A stretch of 26,443 nucleotides of DNA from OFTM382 sp964448185 (lineage in GTDB: Bacteria > Planctomycetota > Phycisphaerae > Phycisphaerales > UBA1924). Shown here in pieces: positions 1-8,428 of the stretch. The stretch covers positions 1 through 26,443 of the forward strand of contig CAYUVO010000027.1 of assembly GCA_964448185.1 (NCBI GenBank), read 5' to 3'. The notes beneath the pieces are model-generated. The model searched no databases and was not told where the DNA came from. It worked only from the letters and a program-made list of their open reading frames with translations. Each line of letters begins with the position of its first letter. Within the stretch, counting starts at the first letter, position 1. The position numbers were made by a program, and so were the translations under genes.

Positions 1-1
1 C

Positions 2-964
2 CCCGATCACCCGACCCGCGAGGAGTTGCAGGGGTTGTTGTTGGCGACCAAGGGCACGCCCGCTGCGGCTGCGGTGCATATGGCGGTGCTGCGGACGCTC
101 ACCAAGGCCGAGTACGCCCCGTCGGAGATCGGGCACTTTGCGCTGGCGAGCGAGGCGTATGCGCACTTCACCAGCCCGATCCGTCGCTACCCGGACCTGA
201 CAGTTCACCGCTCGATGGCCGCGTATATCGAGCTGACCGACAACGCAAACAAGCGTCCTAAGACCGACGGCCAGAAGCGCGAGCTGGGCCGAGACCTGCG
301 CGATCACGACCTGATCCCGCACAAGGACGAGCTCGTCGAGATCGCCCGGCACTGCACCGCGACCGAGCAGAACGCGACAGACGCCGAGCGGCAGATCCGC
401 GGGTTCCTTGTGTTGCAGGTGATCGCTGAGCAGCACCTCGAAGATGAGTTTGACGGCGTGATTACGGGCGTAACGCCTCGCGGGATCTACGTGCAACTGA
501 GCATGTATCTCGCTGAGGGCATGATCAAAACGACGGACCTGCCGGGCGATACGACGCGGTCGAACAAGACGCCGTTCTGGAAGATTGATCGCAAGACGGG
601 CGCTCTCGTCGATCAGAACAGCGGGCGCTCATTCAACACCGGGCACATGGTGCGTGTGCGGATCGGGTCGATTGATCTGCAACGCCGCGAGATGAATCTG
701 GTGATCGCTGATGACGCGACGCGGGCAGCGGGCAAGGCGCGAGCGGTGCCGGGCTTGACGCTCGGCGAGGGCAGCGGCGGGCTCGGTAGTAGCAGCGGCG
801 AAGGTTCGGGCGGTGGCGGTGGGGCCGGGTTCAAGGAGATCGATGGCAAGCAGCGCACCGGCTCGCAACGCCGAAGCGCCAAGAGCAAACGCCGAGACAA
901 AGGCAAGACTGATTACCGCGATGACCGCAAACCCAAAAAGGGCGGCAAGGGCAAGAAGCGGTGA
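2..964 (+). CDS. rnr: Ribonuclease R, C-terminal part (5' end outside window)
   Basis: This is a 3'-5' exoribonuclease of the RNB (RNase II/R) family, acting on structured RNA in the cytoplasm. The reading frame is open from the left edge, so the N-terminal cold-shock domains and the catalytic aspartates are missing. What is visible is the RNB-domain signature around positions 165-205 (TSPIRRYPDLTVHR). After it comes an S1 RNA-binding domain (about positions 445-710, with DGVITGVTPRGIYVQL). The protein ends in a Gly/Ser-rich linker and a strongly basic Lys/Arg tail (about positions 765-961), as is common in RNase R. The stop codon overlaps the GTG start of the next gene by 4 bp, suggesting translational coupling. 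The family call is firm; RNase R rather than RNase II rests on the S1 plus basic tail. Confidence 0.93.
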   Translation, partial: PDHPTREELQGLLLATKGTPAAAAVHMAVLRTLTKAEYAPSEIGHFALASEAYAHFTSPIRRYPDLTVHRSMAAYIELTDNANKRPKTDGQKRELGRDLRDHDLIPHKDELVEIARHCTATEQNATDAERQIRGFLVLQVIAEQHLEDEFDGVITGVTPRGIYVQLSMYLAEGMIKTTDLPGDTTRSNKTPFWKIDRKTGALVDQNSGRSFNTGHMVRVRIGSIDLQRREMNLVIADDATRAAGKARAVPGLTLGEGSGGLGSSSGEGSGGGGGAGFKEIDGKQRTGSQRRSAKSKRRDKGKTDYRDDRKPKKGGKGKKR

Positions 965-1395
965 GCGGGCGGGTCTGGTCGTGCGTGATTGACGGCGTAA
1001 CGGTGACGGTGGATGTTGAGGCGACGCGGGCCACCTATGCCATGTGCGAGATGGGCCTTGACTGCGAGTGCGGTGCGTGTCGGCTGCTGAATCAACACAT
1101 GGGAGAAGTGCTCACTGTGGCACAGCGGGATTTGCTTGAGGAGTTGGGGGCGGATCCGCTCAAGCCGCACGCCTGCTCATGGCTCGATGAGAAACAGAAG
1201 TTGATCTACGTCGAGTTGTGCTTTGAGTTGAAGGGGTCCCTCGATCCGGTCAAGTCGGTGCAGTGCGAACCGGGCATCGGTTTCTGCAGAACCGGTCCAA
1301 GTCCAAGAGACCAGTTCGGCGATAAGGGAACCATTCAAGTCAACGTGAAGTTGTATCAAGAGCGAATGCCATCAGAACCAGTGCCTCCACTGTGA
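961..1395 (+). CDS. Small Cys-rich protein of unknown function, coupled to RNase R
   Basis: This gene encodes 144 residues and starts with GTG inside the stop region of the RNase R gene (GTGA overlap), so it is probably translated by re-initiation. The protein has a Cys cluster (CECGACR, about residues 35-41, with further Cys at 8, 29 and near the C-terminus) and then an LGADPLKPHAC segment. From memory this arrangement (C-x-C-x2-C-R, then LGxDPxK) resembles small uncharacterised bacterial proteins. The cysteines could bind metal or form disulfides, but nothing shows which. There is no signal peptide or membrane segment. The C-terminal third looks less conserved in character. Convergent with the next gene, only 3 bp apart. 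Confidence 0.75.
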   Translation: MSGRVWSCVIDGVTVTVDVEATRATYAMCEMGLDCECGACRLLNQHMGEVLTVAQRDLLEELGADPLKPHACSWLDEKQKLIYVELCFELKGSLDPVKSVQCEPGIGFCRTGPSPRDQFGDKGTIQVNVKLYQERMPSEPVPPL

Positions 1396-1398
1396 AGC

Positions 1399-2367
1399 TC
1401 ACCCATCCATCAGCTCCCACGCAAACCCTTCGGGGATCAGCTCGGGCAGGCCTTGGAGCCAGCCAACGAGAAACTCGAACGCATCGGCGAGCCGGGGACC
1501 CGGGCGGTTGAACATCTGGTTGCCGTCAACGAGTGCCACTCGGCCTGCTTGGACCGCGGGCAAGCCATTGAACCAGTCGTGCGCGCGCAAACGGGCGACC
1601 TCGACGCGGATCTGTTCGAGATTCAGCCCGCAGGGCGAGATGACGAGCCACTCGGGACGGGTGGCTGCAAAGATCGCAGGCTCGACCGCGATGGACTTGC
1701 CCGCCTCGCGAGCAGCTTGCTGGGGGCCGACAGCGGCGCCGTTGCCGGGGATCGGGACGGTCGGGTTGAGCGGGTGCTGCCCGCCCGCTCGCTCGATGAG
1801 CTGAACGGTCCAGTGCCCAGCGATGAACAGCGGATCGGTCCATTCGAGGAAGCCGACGACCGGTCCATCGGCGTAGGGATTGACGTATTCCTCAGCCCGG
1901 GCCAGCCTGCTCCGCAGCCGGATGACCGCTTCGCCCGCCTCGCGTTCGAGGCCGACCGCAGCTCCCACGCGGAGATGGTCGTCGAGGACCGCATCGAGGG
2001 TGGTCGGGTTGAGGCTGACGATGGTGGGCTTGGGCGTGAGTCCCGAGACGGCGCGTTCTACGGCTCGCAGGTCGATCGAGCAGACCTCGCAGAGGCTCTG
2101 GGTGATGATGACGTCGGGGCGAAGTTGGTGCAGCGCCGCAGCATCGAGGTGGTAGAGAGAATCGGCTCCGCCGGATTTATGCAGGTCCGAGATCTGCTGG
2201 TGGATGCCCGCGCTGGTGGTAAACTCGGTCCTAGGGCGGCTGAGCATCGGCAGATGGGAGATGGCGGCTGGGTGGTCGCACTCGTGCGATCGGCCCACGA
2301 GGAGGTCGATGCCGCCGATCTGGTGAAGAATCTCTGTTGCTGAAGGCAGCAGACTGACGACTCGCAT
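1399..2367 (-). CDS. Cobalamin/Fe(III)-type periplasmic-binding-fold protein without signal peptide
   Basis: The product is 322 residues of the BtuF/FhuD-like binding fold (COG0614 type). It begins MRVVSLLPSATEIL, the usual first strand of this fold, followed by GRSHECDHP, LRPDVIITQSLCEVC, FLEWTDPLFIAGHW and the terminal FNRPGPRLADAFEFL. I chose ATG 2367 because homology begins exactly there. The frame stays open upstream, but that part runs into the divergent secretin gene and is not real. No secretion signal is present, so this belongs to the soluble cytosolic branch often annotated as cobalamin-binding protein. No BtuC/BtuD permease or ATPase gene is nearby and I see no cobalamin riboswitch in the 75-bp divergent intergenic region. 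Ligand identity is inference. Confidence 0.88.
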   Translation of the reverse strand: MRVVSLLPSATEILHQIGGIDLLVGRSHECDHPAAISHLPMLSRPRTEFTTSAGIHQQISDLHKSGGADSLYHLDAAALHQLRPDVIITQSLCEVCSIDLRAVERAVSGLTPKPTIVSLNPTTLDAVLDDHLRVGAAVGLEREAGEAVIRLRSRLARAEEYVNPYADGPVVGFLEWTDPLFIAGHWTVQLIERAGGQHPLNPTVPIPGNGAAVGPQQAAREAGKSIAVEPAIFAATRPEWLVISPCGLNLEQIRVEVARLRAHDWFNGLPAVQAGRVALVDGNQMFNRPGPRLADAFEFLVGWLQGLPELIPEGFAWELMDG

Positions 2368-2430
2368 ATGGAAGGCCCCTGAGAAGCCCGCTCGCTGGCG
2401 GGGTGGTATACCGTACACCGATCGTAGAAG

Positions 2431-2436
2431 AAGGAG
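2431..2436 (+). promoter_or_regulatory. Shine-Dalgarno site deciding the secretin GTG start
   Basis: AAGGAG lies 6 bp before GTG 2443 and supports this start. It sits in the short divergent region shared with the binding-protein gene, which also holds an 8-bp palindrome GGTATACC at 2405-2412. Confidence 0.6.
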
Positions 2437-2442
2437 CCCGCT

Positions 2443-4914
2443 GTGGACCCGAACCGAGCCCGACAAGCTGTGATGAATCTGCTGGTGTGCGCCGGTGTGG
2501 CGTATGGCGGGAGCGTTCAGGGCTTGTCCGCCCAAGACGAGACGCCTGAGTCCACCTCTGATGCAGCCAGCATCGCTGATCCCGATCAGATCGAGATTGG
2601 GATTTTTTCGGAGCCGTTGGAGCTCGAGGTGCTTGTCGAGTTTGTCGCGGAGGCTCTGGGCATCGATATCACGGTTCAGGGCGAGCTCACCGGCGAGGTG
2701 TCGTTCGTGGCTCCGAGGACGATCGACCGTGCGGACCTCTTGCCCTTGCTTGAGCGGTTGCTCGATCAGAACCAGTTTGCGCTCATGTACGACGCGGTGC
2801 TCGATCGCTATCTCATTCGTCCCGGCACTGTGGTGTCGGGCGGGGCTGCGGGCAGCGAGTTTGCCACGACGCGGATCATCGCGACCCCAAACATCCGCCC
2901 GAGCTCGCTGACCGAGGCGATCAATGCCTACGACACGGGCGTCGGCGGCGTCGGGCAAGTCAGCTACCTCGATGACCTCAGCGTGATTGTCGTGACGGGG
3001 CCGCCAATCCGTGCGCGCGAGCTCGAGGCGTATATCCAGTCGTTGCTCGATCAGGCGAGGAAGATCGAGTACCTCCGAATCCCGCTCAAACACATCTCGG
3101 CATCTGCTGCGCGTGAGCGTGCTATTGCTCTGGCGACTGGCAGCGGCGCACGCTCGGCAACCGCCCGTCAGCCCAACGTCGGGAACAACCAGCCGATCAC
3201 AGCGGGCAGCTCGAACTCGTTCGACAATCTCGCCGATCGTCTCATTGTTGAGTCCCACTCGAACGCGCTGATTCTTCGCGGGTTGCCCGAGGAGGCCGAG
3301 CGTGTCAAGGCATTGATCGAGCTGATTGATCAGCCCACGAATCTTTCATCGCGCGAGTTCTTCGCGGGTTCGATGGCGGCCCAGGTCGCACGCATCGCCA
3401 GTGGGCTCGGGCTGGGCGAACTCATCGAGATCGATGACCAGAACAACCAGCAGAACACCAACCCGTTCGCTCGTCAGCGCAATCTCCAGAACCAACTCCA
3501 GAACCAGAACTCGAACGCCATGCAGGGCGGCTCGCGGATGATCGTCGACGCCGAGCGTGGGCGCATCCTTCATTACGGCACGACCGAACAACAGCTCCAG
3601 CTCGAAGACCTTGTGCTCGAACTTAAAGCCGACGGCGAGCGGATCGTGATCCGTGAATACAAGCTCGAAAACGCGCTCGCCGAGACAATCGCCGATCTGC
3701 TCCAGGCGCTGGTAGACGGCGGCAACGACCAATCCGACGGCACGCTGTTGCCCGGCACGTCTCGTCCCAATCAGATCAACCGTGCCCAGCCCAACCGCAG
3801 TGGTGGGGGCGAGGGCGCTTTCACCGCGAGAGCCGAGGACGTGTATGTGGGGTTCTTTGAGCCGCAGAACATGGTGCTCGTCAAGGCACCGGCGCAGGTT
3901 CAGAGCCAGTTTGCCGAGCTGATTGATCGGCTCGATCAGCGCTCGCCGCAGGTGTTCCTTGATGTGCAGATCGTTTCGGTGACGAACACCGAGAACTTCC
4001 GCTTCGCGGTCGAGTCGCAGATCATTGCGGGTCAGTACGGCTACCAGACGAACTACGGGCTCAGCAACGCGGGCGATGCGTTCCTCGATCGCCGATTGCC
4101 CGAGGTCAGCCTCGCGGGTCTGACCACCGCGTTGATCCGCAGCGAAGCGATGCCGTTTATTATCAACGCGATCGAAACCAAAACCGATGGCAAGGTCATC
4201 AGTCGGCCGCAACTGCTCGTCAACGACAACGCCGAAGCGTCGATCGTGTCCGAAGAACAACAGCCGACCACCTCGACCTCGCAGGGTGACGGCTCAACGG
4301 TGACCAGCTTCGACGGGTTCGAGAGCGCGGGCACGATGCTCCGCGTTCGGCCTGTGATTTCTTCGGGTGGGTATGTGAAACTTGAATACGAGATCGAGCT
4401 GAGCAACTTCATCGGCACCGGTGGCAACGGCGTCCCCGCGCCCAAGACGGTCCGCAACGTCAGCGCCGATGCGATTACCGTGCCCGGTGACGCCACCATC
4501 GTCGTCGGCGGGATCAGCGTTTCGGACTTTCGCAAGGAACGAACAGGCATCCCGTGGTTGATGGACATCCCGTTGCTCGGGGCGTTGGTGAGTGACACGA
4601 CCGACATCAGTTCCGAGTCGCTGCTCTATATCTTCATCACGCCGAGGATCATGCGTGACGAAAACTTCCAAGACCTTCGGCTCAATACCGCCGGGCCACA
4701 GAGCGAGATGGAGATCGACCCGGACATCCCCGATACGTCGCCCGTCTTTATGGAATCCATCGGTATTGGACCGTTGGGGCGAGCGCCCGCGCCGCGCACG
4801 CCGGTGGTTTCTGAACTCGAAGCGTCCAAAACGATTTCAATCTCTGAAGAACCCGTCGAGTGGCCCGACCAAAAACCCACGATGATGACCCCGGTTGCCG
4901 ATCCCGATCGTTGA
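2443..4914 (+). CDS. gspD: Type II secretion / type IV pilus secretin (GspD-like)
   Basis: This 823-residue protein should form the outer-membrane secretin ring of a type II secretion or type IV pilus machine. An N-terminal signal-like segment (about residues 8-30) precedes an N0-type domain (about 50-130). Successive N1-like modules follow (about 140-205, 208-300 and later). The C-terminal secretin domain (about 500-745) contains PQVFLDVQIVSV, then VVGGISVSDFRKERTGIPWL and MDIPLLGALVSDT, ending in LLYIFITPRIM. An Asn/Gln-rich insert at about residues 331-358 interrupts the N-domain region. A tail of about 80 residues follows the secretin domain and may be the pilotin-binding region. GTG start is backed by AAGGAG. 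The ATPase gene follows after 11 bp, so the two form an operon. Whether it serves T2SS or a pilus cannot be told from sequence alone. Confidence 0.93.
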   Translation: MDPNRARQAVMNLLVCAGVAYGGSVQGLSAQDETPESTSDAASIADPDQIEIGIFSEPLELEVLVEFVAEALGIDITVQGELTGEVSFVAPRTIDRADLLPLLERLLDQNQFALMYDAVLDRYLIRPGTVVSGGAAGSEFATTRIIATPNIRPSSLTEAINAYDTGVGGVGQVSYLDDLSVIVVTGPPIRARELEAYIQSLLDQARKIEYLRIPLKHISASAARERAIALATGSGARSATARQPNVGNNQPITAGSSNSFDNLADRLIVESHSNALILRGLPEEAERVKALIELIDQPTNLSSREFFAGSMAAQVARIASGLGLGELIEIDDQNNQQNTNPFARQRNLQNQLQNQNSNAMQGGSRMIVDAERGRILHYGTTEQQLQLEDLVLELKADGERIVIREYKLENALAETIADLLQALVDGGNDQSDGTLLPGTSRPNQINRAQPNRSGGGEGAFTARAEDVYVGFFEPQNMVLVKAPAQVQSQFAELIDRLDQRSPQVFLDVQIVSVTNTENFRFAVESQIIAGQYGYQTNYGLSNAGDAFLDRRLPEVSLAGLTTALIRSEAMPFIINAIETKTDGKVISRPQLLVNDNAEASIVSEEQQPTTSTSQGDGSTVTSFDGFESAGTMLRVRPVISSGGYVKLEYEIELSNFIGTGGNGVPAPKTVRNVSADAITVPGDATIVVGGISVSDFRKERTGIPWLMDIPLLGALVSDTTDISSESLLYIFITPRIMRDENFQDLRLNTAGPQSEMEIDPDIPDTSPVFMESIGIGPLGRAPAPRTPVVSELEASKTISISEEPVEWPDQKPTMMTPVADPDR

Positions 4915-4925
4915 TCTCTTGAACC

Positions 4926-6656
4926 ATGCCCCGTAAAGCACGAGACACCAATACGCCACGCGGTCGCTCCTCACGCACCGCCGCCCTCGCCCCTGTCGGG
5001 CCGAGTGAAGACGTGCGCCGGCTTGCTGCGTCGATGGGTCCGCTCTTGCTCAGCGCCGAACAACTCGACGCCTACCGCGCCGCGCCGGGCTCTGACTCCG
5101 AGCCTTGGGACGTGATGCTCAGCCTGATGGGCAAGGATGAGCAAGATGGGCTCGCAGCCCTCGCCGAGCGCACCGGGCTGCGGTATCTACCCGAGCCTCG
5201 GCTGGGAGATTCTTCGGGCGAGTTTTACGAGCGGGTCGAGGCGAATCTCGCACGCTTGCATCAGGTCGCAGGTCTCGAAGCCGATGCGCAGCGCATGGCG
5301 GTGGCGACCAGTCAGCCATTGCAACCCGCGGTGTTCTCGCTGCTCGAAGACCTGCTGGGCATGCCTGTTGAGCTGGTGCTTGCGCCGCGTGCAGCCGTCG
5401 CCAATCTGATCAATCGCGGCTATGAACAGCGCGGCGATCTGGTCGCCGAGATCATCGACGACGCGCCGCTTGATGCTTCTGTTATCGAGTCTGCCGCTGC
5501 GGGTTTGGCCGGGTCGAATGACCTGCTCGCGCTGGCCCGTCAGACGCCGGTGATCCGCTTGGTCAACGTCATCTTGTTCGAGGCGCTGCGACGGGGCGCA
5601 AGCGATGTCCACATCCACCCGATGGAAAATCGGCTCGCGGTTCGCTACCGGGTGGACGGCATGCTGGTGGACGCCTTTAGTCCGCCGCTGTCGCTTGCGT
5701 CGGCGATCAGTTCTCGGCTCAAGGTGATGACTGAACTCGATATCGCCAATCGGCATAGCCCTCAGGACGGCCAGACTTCCGTGCGGGTCGGGTCTAAGAA
5801 GGTCGATATCCGTTTGAGCGTGATCCCGACGATCTTTGGTGAACGCATCGTGCTTCGGCTGCTCGATCAATCACAAACCCAACTGAGCCTCGACGCGGTC
5901 GGGATGAGCAAGCCGATTCAGGCCAAGCTTCTCGACTTGCTCGACCGACCCAACGGCATGATCCTCGTCACCGGTCCCACCGGCTCGGGCAAGACCACCA
6001 CGCTCTACGCGGCGCTCGGGCAGATCGATCGCGCGTCTCGCAACGTCATGACCATCGAAGATCCGGTCGAATACCACCTCGACGGCATCAGCCAGATGCA
6101 GGTCAATCCCAAGCGGGGTGTGACGTTTGCCGGCGGCCTGCGGTCGTTGCTCCGACAGGACCCCGACGTGATCCTTGTGGGCGAGATCCGAGATTCCGAG
6201 ACCGCCCAGCTCGCGATCCAGGCTTCGCTTACGGGCCACCTCGTGCTCGCAACTTTGCATACCAACGATGCGCCCAGCGCGATCCCGCGTCTGATTGATA
6301 TTGGTGTTGAGCCGTACCTTGTGACGTCGAGTCTGCTCGCGGTGCTGGCGCAGCGACTGGTGAGGCGGATCTGTCCGACCTGCGAGGGTTCGGGGATGAA
6401 CACGAAGAGTGAACAGAATAGTTCGGACAACCACTGCGAGACGTGCATAGGCACGGGCTACAAAGGCCGCCTTGCGATCCACGAGATCATGCCGATGAAC
6501 GACACGCTCCGCAGGCTCACGTCCGAGCGCGCCGACGGCGTCACCCTCATGGAAGCCGCGCTCGATGCGGGGTTCTTGCCCATGAAGCATGATGCCCAAG
6601 CCAAGATCGCCAAGGGGTTGACCGATCAGGCCGAGACGTACCGTGTGCTGCACTGA
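4926..6656 (+). CDS. gspE: GspE/PilB-type assembly ATPase
   Basis: This 576-residue hexameric secretion/pilus-assembly ATPase acts at the cytoplasmic face of the inner membrane. A GspE-N-like region (about residues 30-160) is followed by the ATPase core. The core has VNVILFEALRRGASDVHIHP, Walker A GPTGSGKTT (about 349-357), the Asp box, the atypical Walker B DPDVILVGEIRD (about 412) and the His box (LTGHLVLATLHTNDA). A tetracysteine zinc motif (CPTC about 482, CETC about 503), typical of GspE and PilB, lies near the C-terminus. It sits immediately after the secretin gene. The usual inner-membrane partners (GspF/PilC, GspC, GspK-M) are not next to it, so the rest of the machine must be encoded elsewhere. 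GspE versus PilB is unresolved. Confidence 0.93.
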   Translation: MPRKARDTNTPRGRSSRTAALAPVGPSEDVRRLAASMGPLLLSAEQLDAYRAAPGSDSEPWDVMLSLMGKDEQDGLAALAERTGLRYLPEPRLGDSSGEFYERVEANLARLHQVAGLEADAQRMAVATSQPLQPAVFSLLEDLLGMPVELVLAPRAAVANLINRGYEQRGDLVAEIIDDAPLDASVIESAAAGLAGSNDLLALARQTPVIRLVNVILFEALRRGASDVHIHPMENRLAVRYRVDGMLVDAFSPPLSLASAISSRLKVMTELDIANRHSPQDGQTSVRVGSKKVDIRLSVIPTIFGERIVLRLLDQSQTQLSLDAVGMSKPIQAKLLDLLDRPNGMILVTGPTGSGKTTTLYAALGQIDRASRNVMTIEDPVEYHLDGISQMQVNPKRGVTFAGGLRSLLRQDPDVILVGEIRDSETAQLAIQASLTGHLVLATLHTNDAPSAIPRLIDIGVEPYLVTSSLLAVLAQRLVRRICPTCEGSGMNTKSEQNSSDNHCETCIGTGYKGRLAIHEIMPMNDTLRRLTSERADGVTLMEAALDAGFLPMKHDAQAKIAKGLTDQAETYRVLH

Positions 6657-6695
6657 TGAGGTTCGGGTGAGCGTGTGCAGGTGAAAGCGGACAAA

Positions 6696-7298
6696 ATGAA
6701 CACCCCCATCGAACCCAAGACTCTCACGGGCCAGCACGTCACGCTCACCGAGATGACGATCGACGATGCGCCCGCGTTGCTCGAAGCCGCAGCCTCGCCC
6801 GAAACCTTCCGGTACTTCACGTTCCCACCCAAGCCGTTCGATGTAGATGGGATGCGTGCGTACTGCGCGCGATTGATCGACAACCCGGCGATTCTGCCGC
6901 ACACCGTGCGCGATGTGTCCGGCCGAGTGATCGGGTCCACGACGTATTGCTCGATCCGCCCGCTGCACCGGGGCGTCGAGATCGGCTGGACGTGGTACGC
7001 GCCCGAGGTCCGGGGCACCGCGGTCAACCCCGAGTGCAAGCTGCTGCTGATGGAGCGAGCGTTCGAGACGGATATCTTTGAGACGGGTTCTGCGATCCGT
7101 GTCGAGCTCAAGACCGACGACCGCAACGCGGCGAGCCGGGCAGCCATCCTCAAACTCGGCGCCACGTTCGAGGGAGTCCTGCGTCAGCACGTCATCATGC
7201 CCGACGGGCACCTCCGCGGCTCGGCGACGCACTCGGTCATCCACACGCAATGGCCCGACGTTCGCCGAGGGCTCGAGTCGCGACTCGCCCAGTTCTGA
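6696..7298 (+). CDS. GNAT-family N-acetyltransferase (RimJ/RimL-like)
   Basis: The product is 200 residues of the GNAT fold in its RimJ/RimL-like branch (Acetyltransf_3 type). Visible features are an N-terminal LTGQHVTLTEMTIDDAPALL, a central GVEIGWTWYAPEVRGTAVN with the acetyl-CoA-loop region, VELKTDDRNAASRAAILKLG in helix 4, and the closing FEGVLRQHVIMPDGHLR. Such enzymes use acetyl-CoA to acetylate an amine, often a protein N-terminus or a small molecule; the substrate is unknown. I prefer ATG 6696, since homology starts just after it, but an in-frame GTG at 6675 is possible. It follows the ATPase gene by 39 bp and may be co-transcribed, though a functional link is not evident. A strong hairpin lies just downstream. 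Confidence 0.85.
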   Translation: MNTPIEPKTLTGQHVTLTEMTIDDAPALLEAAASPETFRYFTFPPKPFDVDGMRAYCARLIDNPAILPHTVRDVSGRVIGSTTYCSIRPLHRGVEIGWTWYAPEVRGTAVNPECKLLLMERAFETDIFETGSAIRVELKTDDRNAASRAAILKLGATFEGVLRQHVIMPDGHLRGSATHSVIHTQWPDVRRGLESRLAQF

Positions 7299-7312
7299 AG
7301 ACTTCCACTCGC

Positions 7313-7345
7313 GATCACCGAGCCCCTCGCGGAAGCGAGGCGGTG
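7313..7345. repeat. Hairpin repeat (family B, copy 1) between convergent genes, likely terminator
   Basis: The stem CCTCGC-GGAA-GCGAGG (6 bp with a GNRA-type loop) sits inside a 33-bp unit. The unit occurs again at 17998-18030 with a single difference (gatcaccgag versus gatcatcgag). It lies between the 3' ends of the acetyltransferase and manA genes, where a bidirectional terminator or RNA 3'-end stabiliser would be expected. There is no clear T-run. Confidence 0.65.
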
Positions 7346-7356
7346 CAGTTGGTTGA

Positions 7357-8376
7357 TCAGAGCACCGTCGAACGCAGAATCTTCGTCCCCGGCCCGGCAG
7401 CGATCACACAATGACCCGCGATCGAAGCGGGCAGCAGGATCGTCGTTCCCGTCTCGAAGGGAGTCTCGAGTCCACGTTTGGTATCGCGGACCGAGCCGCC
7501 CATGGTCGAGAGCACCATCAGCACGATCGGCGCGTCTTCGTGTTCATCTACTGCCGGACGTTCCTCGCAGCTCATGGCGAGTTCATCGACGACAAACGTG
7601 TCCGTCGTGACCAGCCGACCTTCGCGTGCGCTGTCGTTGAGTCTGGTGACGGGAGGCAGCTTTACCGTCGGCGAGAAGTCAATGCACTCGAGCGCCTGGT
7701 CGATGTGCAGCTCGCGTTTGGGCCTGCCATATTCGCGTGCCCAGTCGTACACACGGAACGTCGTATCGCTCGGCGTCTGAACTTCTGCGACCACAACGCC
7801 TGCGCCTAAAGCGTGACAGGTGCCACTCGGCAGCAGGTACGCATCACCCACGCGGGCGGGGACACGCACCATCGCCTCGGGCACCGTTCCCGCCTTGATG
7901 TGTTCTGCGAACGCTTCGCGCGAGATGTCCGGCTTGATGCCGATGAACAGTTCCGCGTCGCTCTGCGCTGCGACGACCATCCAGCATTCGGTCTTGAGAT
8001 GCGCCTCCGGGTGCGCTTTGGCATACGCCGGTGACGGATGCACCTGCACCGAGAGATGCTCTCGGGCGTCAAGGTACTTTGCCAACAGCGGGAAGTTTCC
8101 AAGTGGAGTGGGCGACGCGCTGCCGAGCAGATCGTTGCCCCAGAGCTCCATCGCGTCGTGGATCGTCTCGCCCTCGAGCAAGCCCGTAGCGATGACGGAT
8201 CGGCTCTCATCACCCGCGATGTGTGCGGGCAGGTCCGCGAGCTCCCACGATTCGCCGATCGTGGCACCGGGCGCAATGGGCTTGCCGAGTGCAGACAACG
8301 AGCTTCCGCCCCACACTTTGTCGCGGAGCATCGGCGTGAGCGTCAAGGGATACGGAGAAATGGACGTGTCGCTCAT
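7357..8376 (-). CDS. manA: Mannose-6-phosphate isomerase, class I (short type)
   Basis: This 339-residue cupin enzyme interconverts mannose 6-phosphate and fructose 6-phosphate in the cytosol, feeding GDP-mannose and glycan synthesis. Zinc ligands are visible as Q111 and H113 (SVQVHPS), E130 (LKTECW) and H188 (SGTCHALG). The catalytic arginine is R208 in TTFRVYDW, with GRPKRELHIDQAL following. The length fits the short bacterial/Firmicutes-type ManA (about 315-340) rather than the E. coli type (about 390). ATG 8376 is where homology begins (MSDTSISPYPLTLTPML); the frame continues upstream only into the neighbouring gene. No Shine-Dalgarno site is evident. It is last in a minus-strand run after the dehydratase gene (52-bp gap). 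Confidence 0.93.
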   Translation of the reverse strand: MSDTSISPYPLTLTPMLRDKVWGGSSLSALGKPIAPGATIGESWELADLPAHIAGDESRSVIATGLLEGETIHDAMELWGNDLLGSASPTPLGNFPLLAKYLDAREHLSVQVHPSPAYAKAHPEAHLKTECWMVVAAQSDAELFIGIKPDISREAFAEHIKAGTVPEAMVRVPARVGDAYLLPSGTCHALGAGVVVAEVQTPSDTTFRVYDWAREYGRPKRELHIDQALECIDFSPTVKLPPVTRLNDSAREGRLVTTDTFVVDELAMSCEERPAVDEHEDAPIVLMVLSTMGGSVRDTKRGLETPFETGTTILLPASIAGHCVIAAGPGTKILRSTVL

Positions 8377-8428
8377 GTGGGTGGCAGAGAGTGAGGGCGA
8401 GTAGAAGGGGGGCGAGTAAGGGGAGGGC

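Noticed and set aside
2368..2442. Cobalamin riboswitch before the binding-protein gene
   Set aside because: The divergent gap is only 75 bp and no B12-box-like sequence is seen; only a 5-bp stem (CCCGC/GCGGG) occurs.
2368..3258. Upstream extension of the binding-protein frame on the minus strand
   Set aside because: It lies opposite the secretin N-domains, has no recognisable motif, and the binding-protein fold begins at 2367.
3346..4260. 304-codon minus-strand frame inside the secretin gene
   Set aside because: It is an antisense shadow with no domain; the plus strand carries a clear secretin.
5871..7250. 459-codon minus-strand frame opposite gspE and the acetyltransferase
   Set aside because: It spans two well-supported plus-strand genes and has no recognisable motif.
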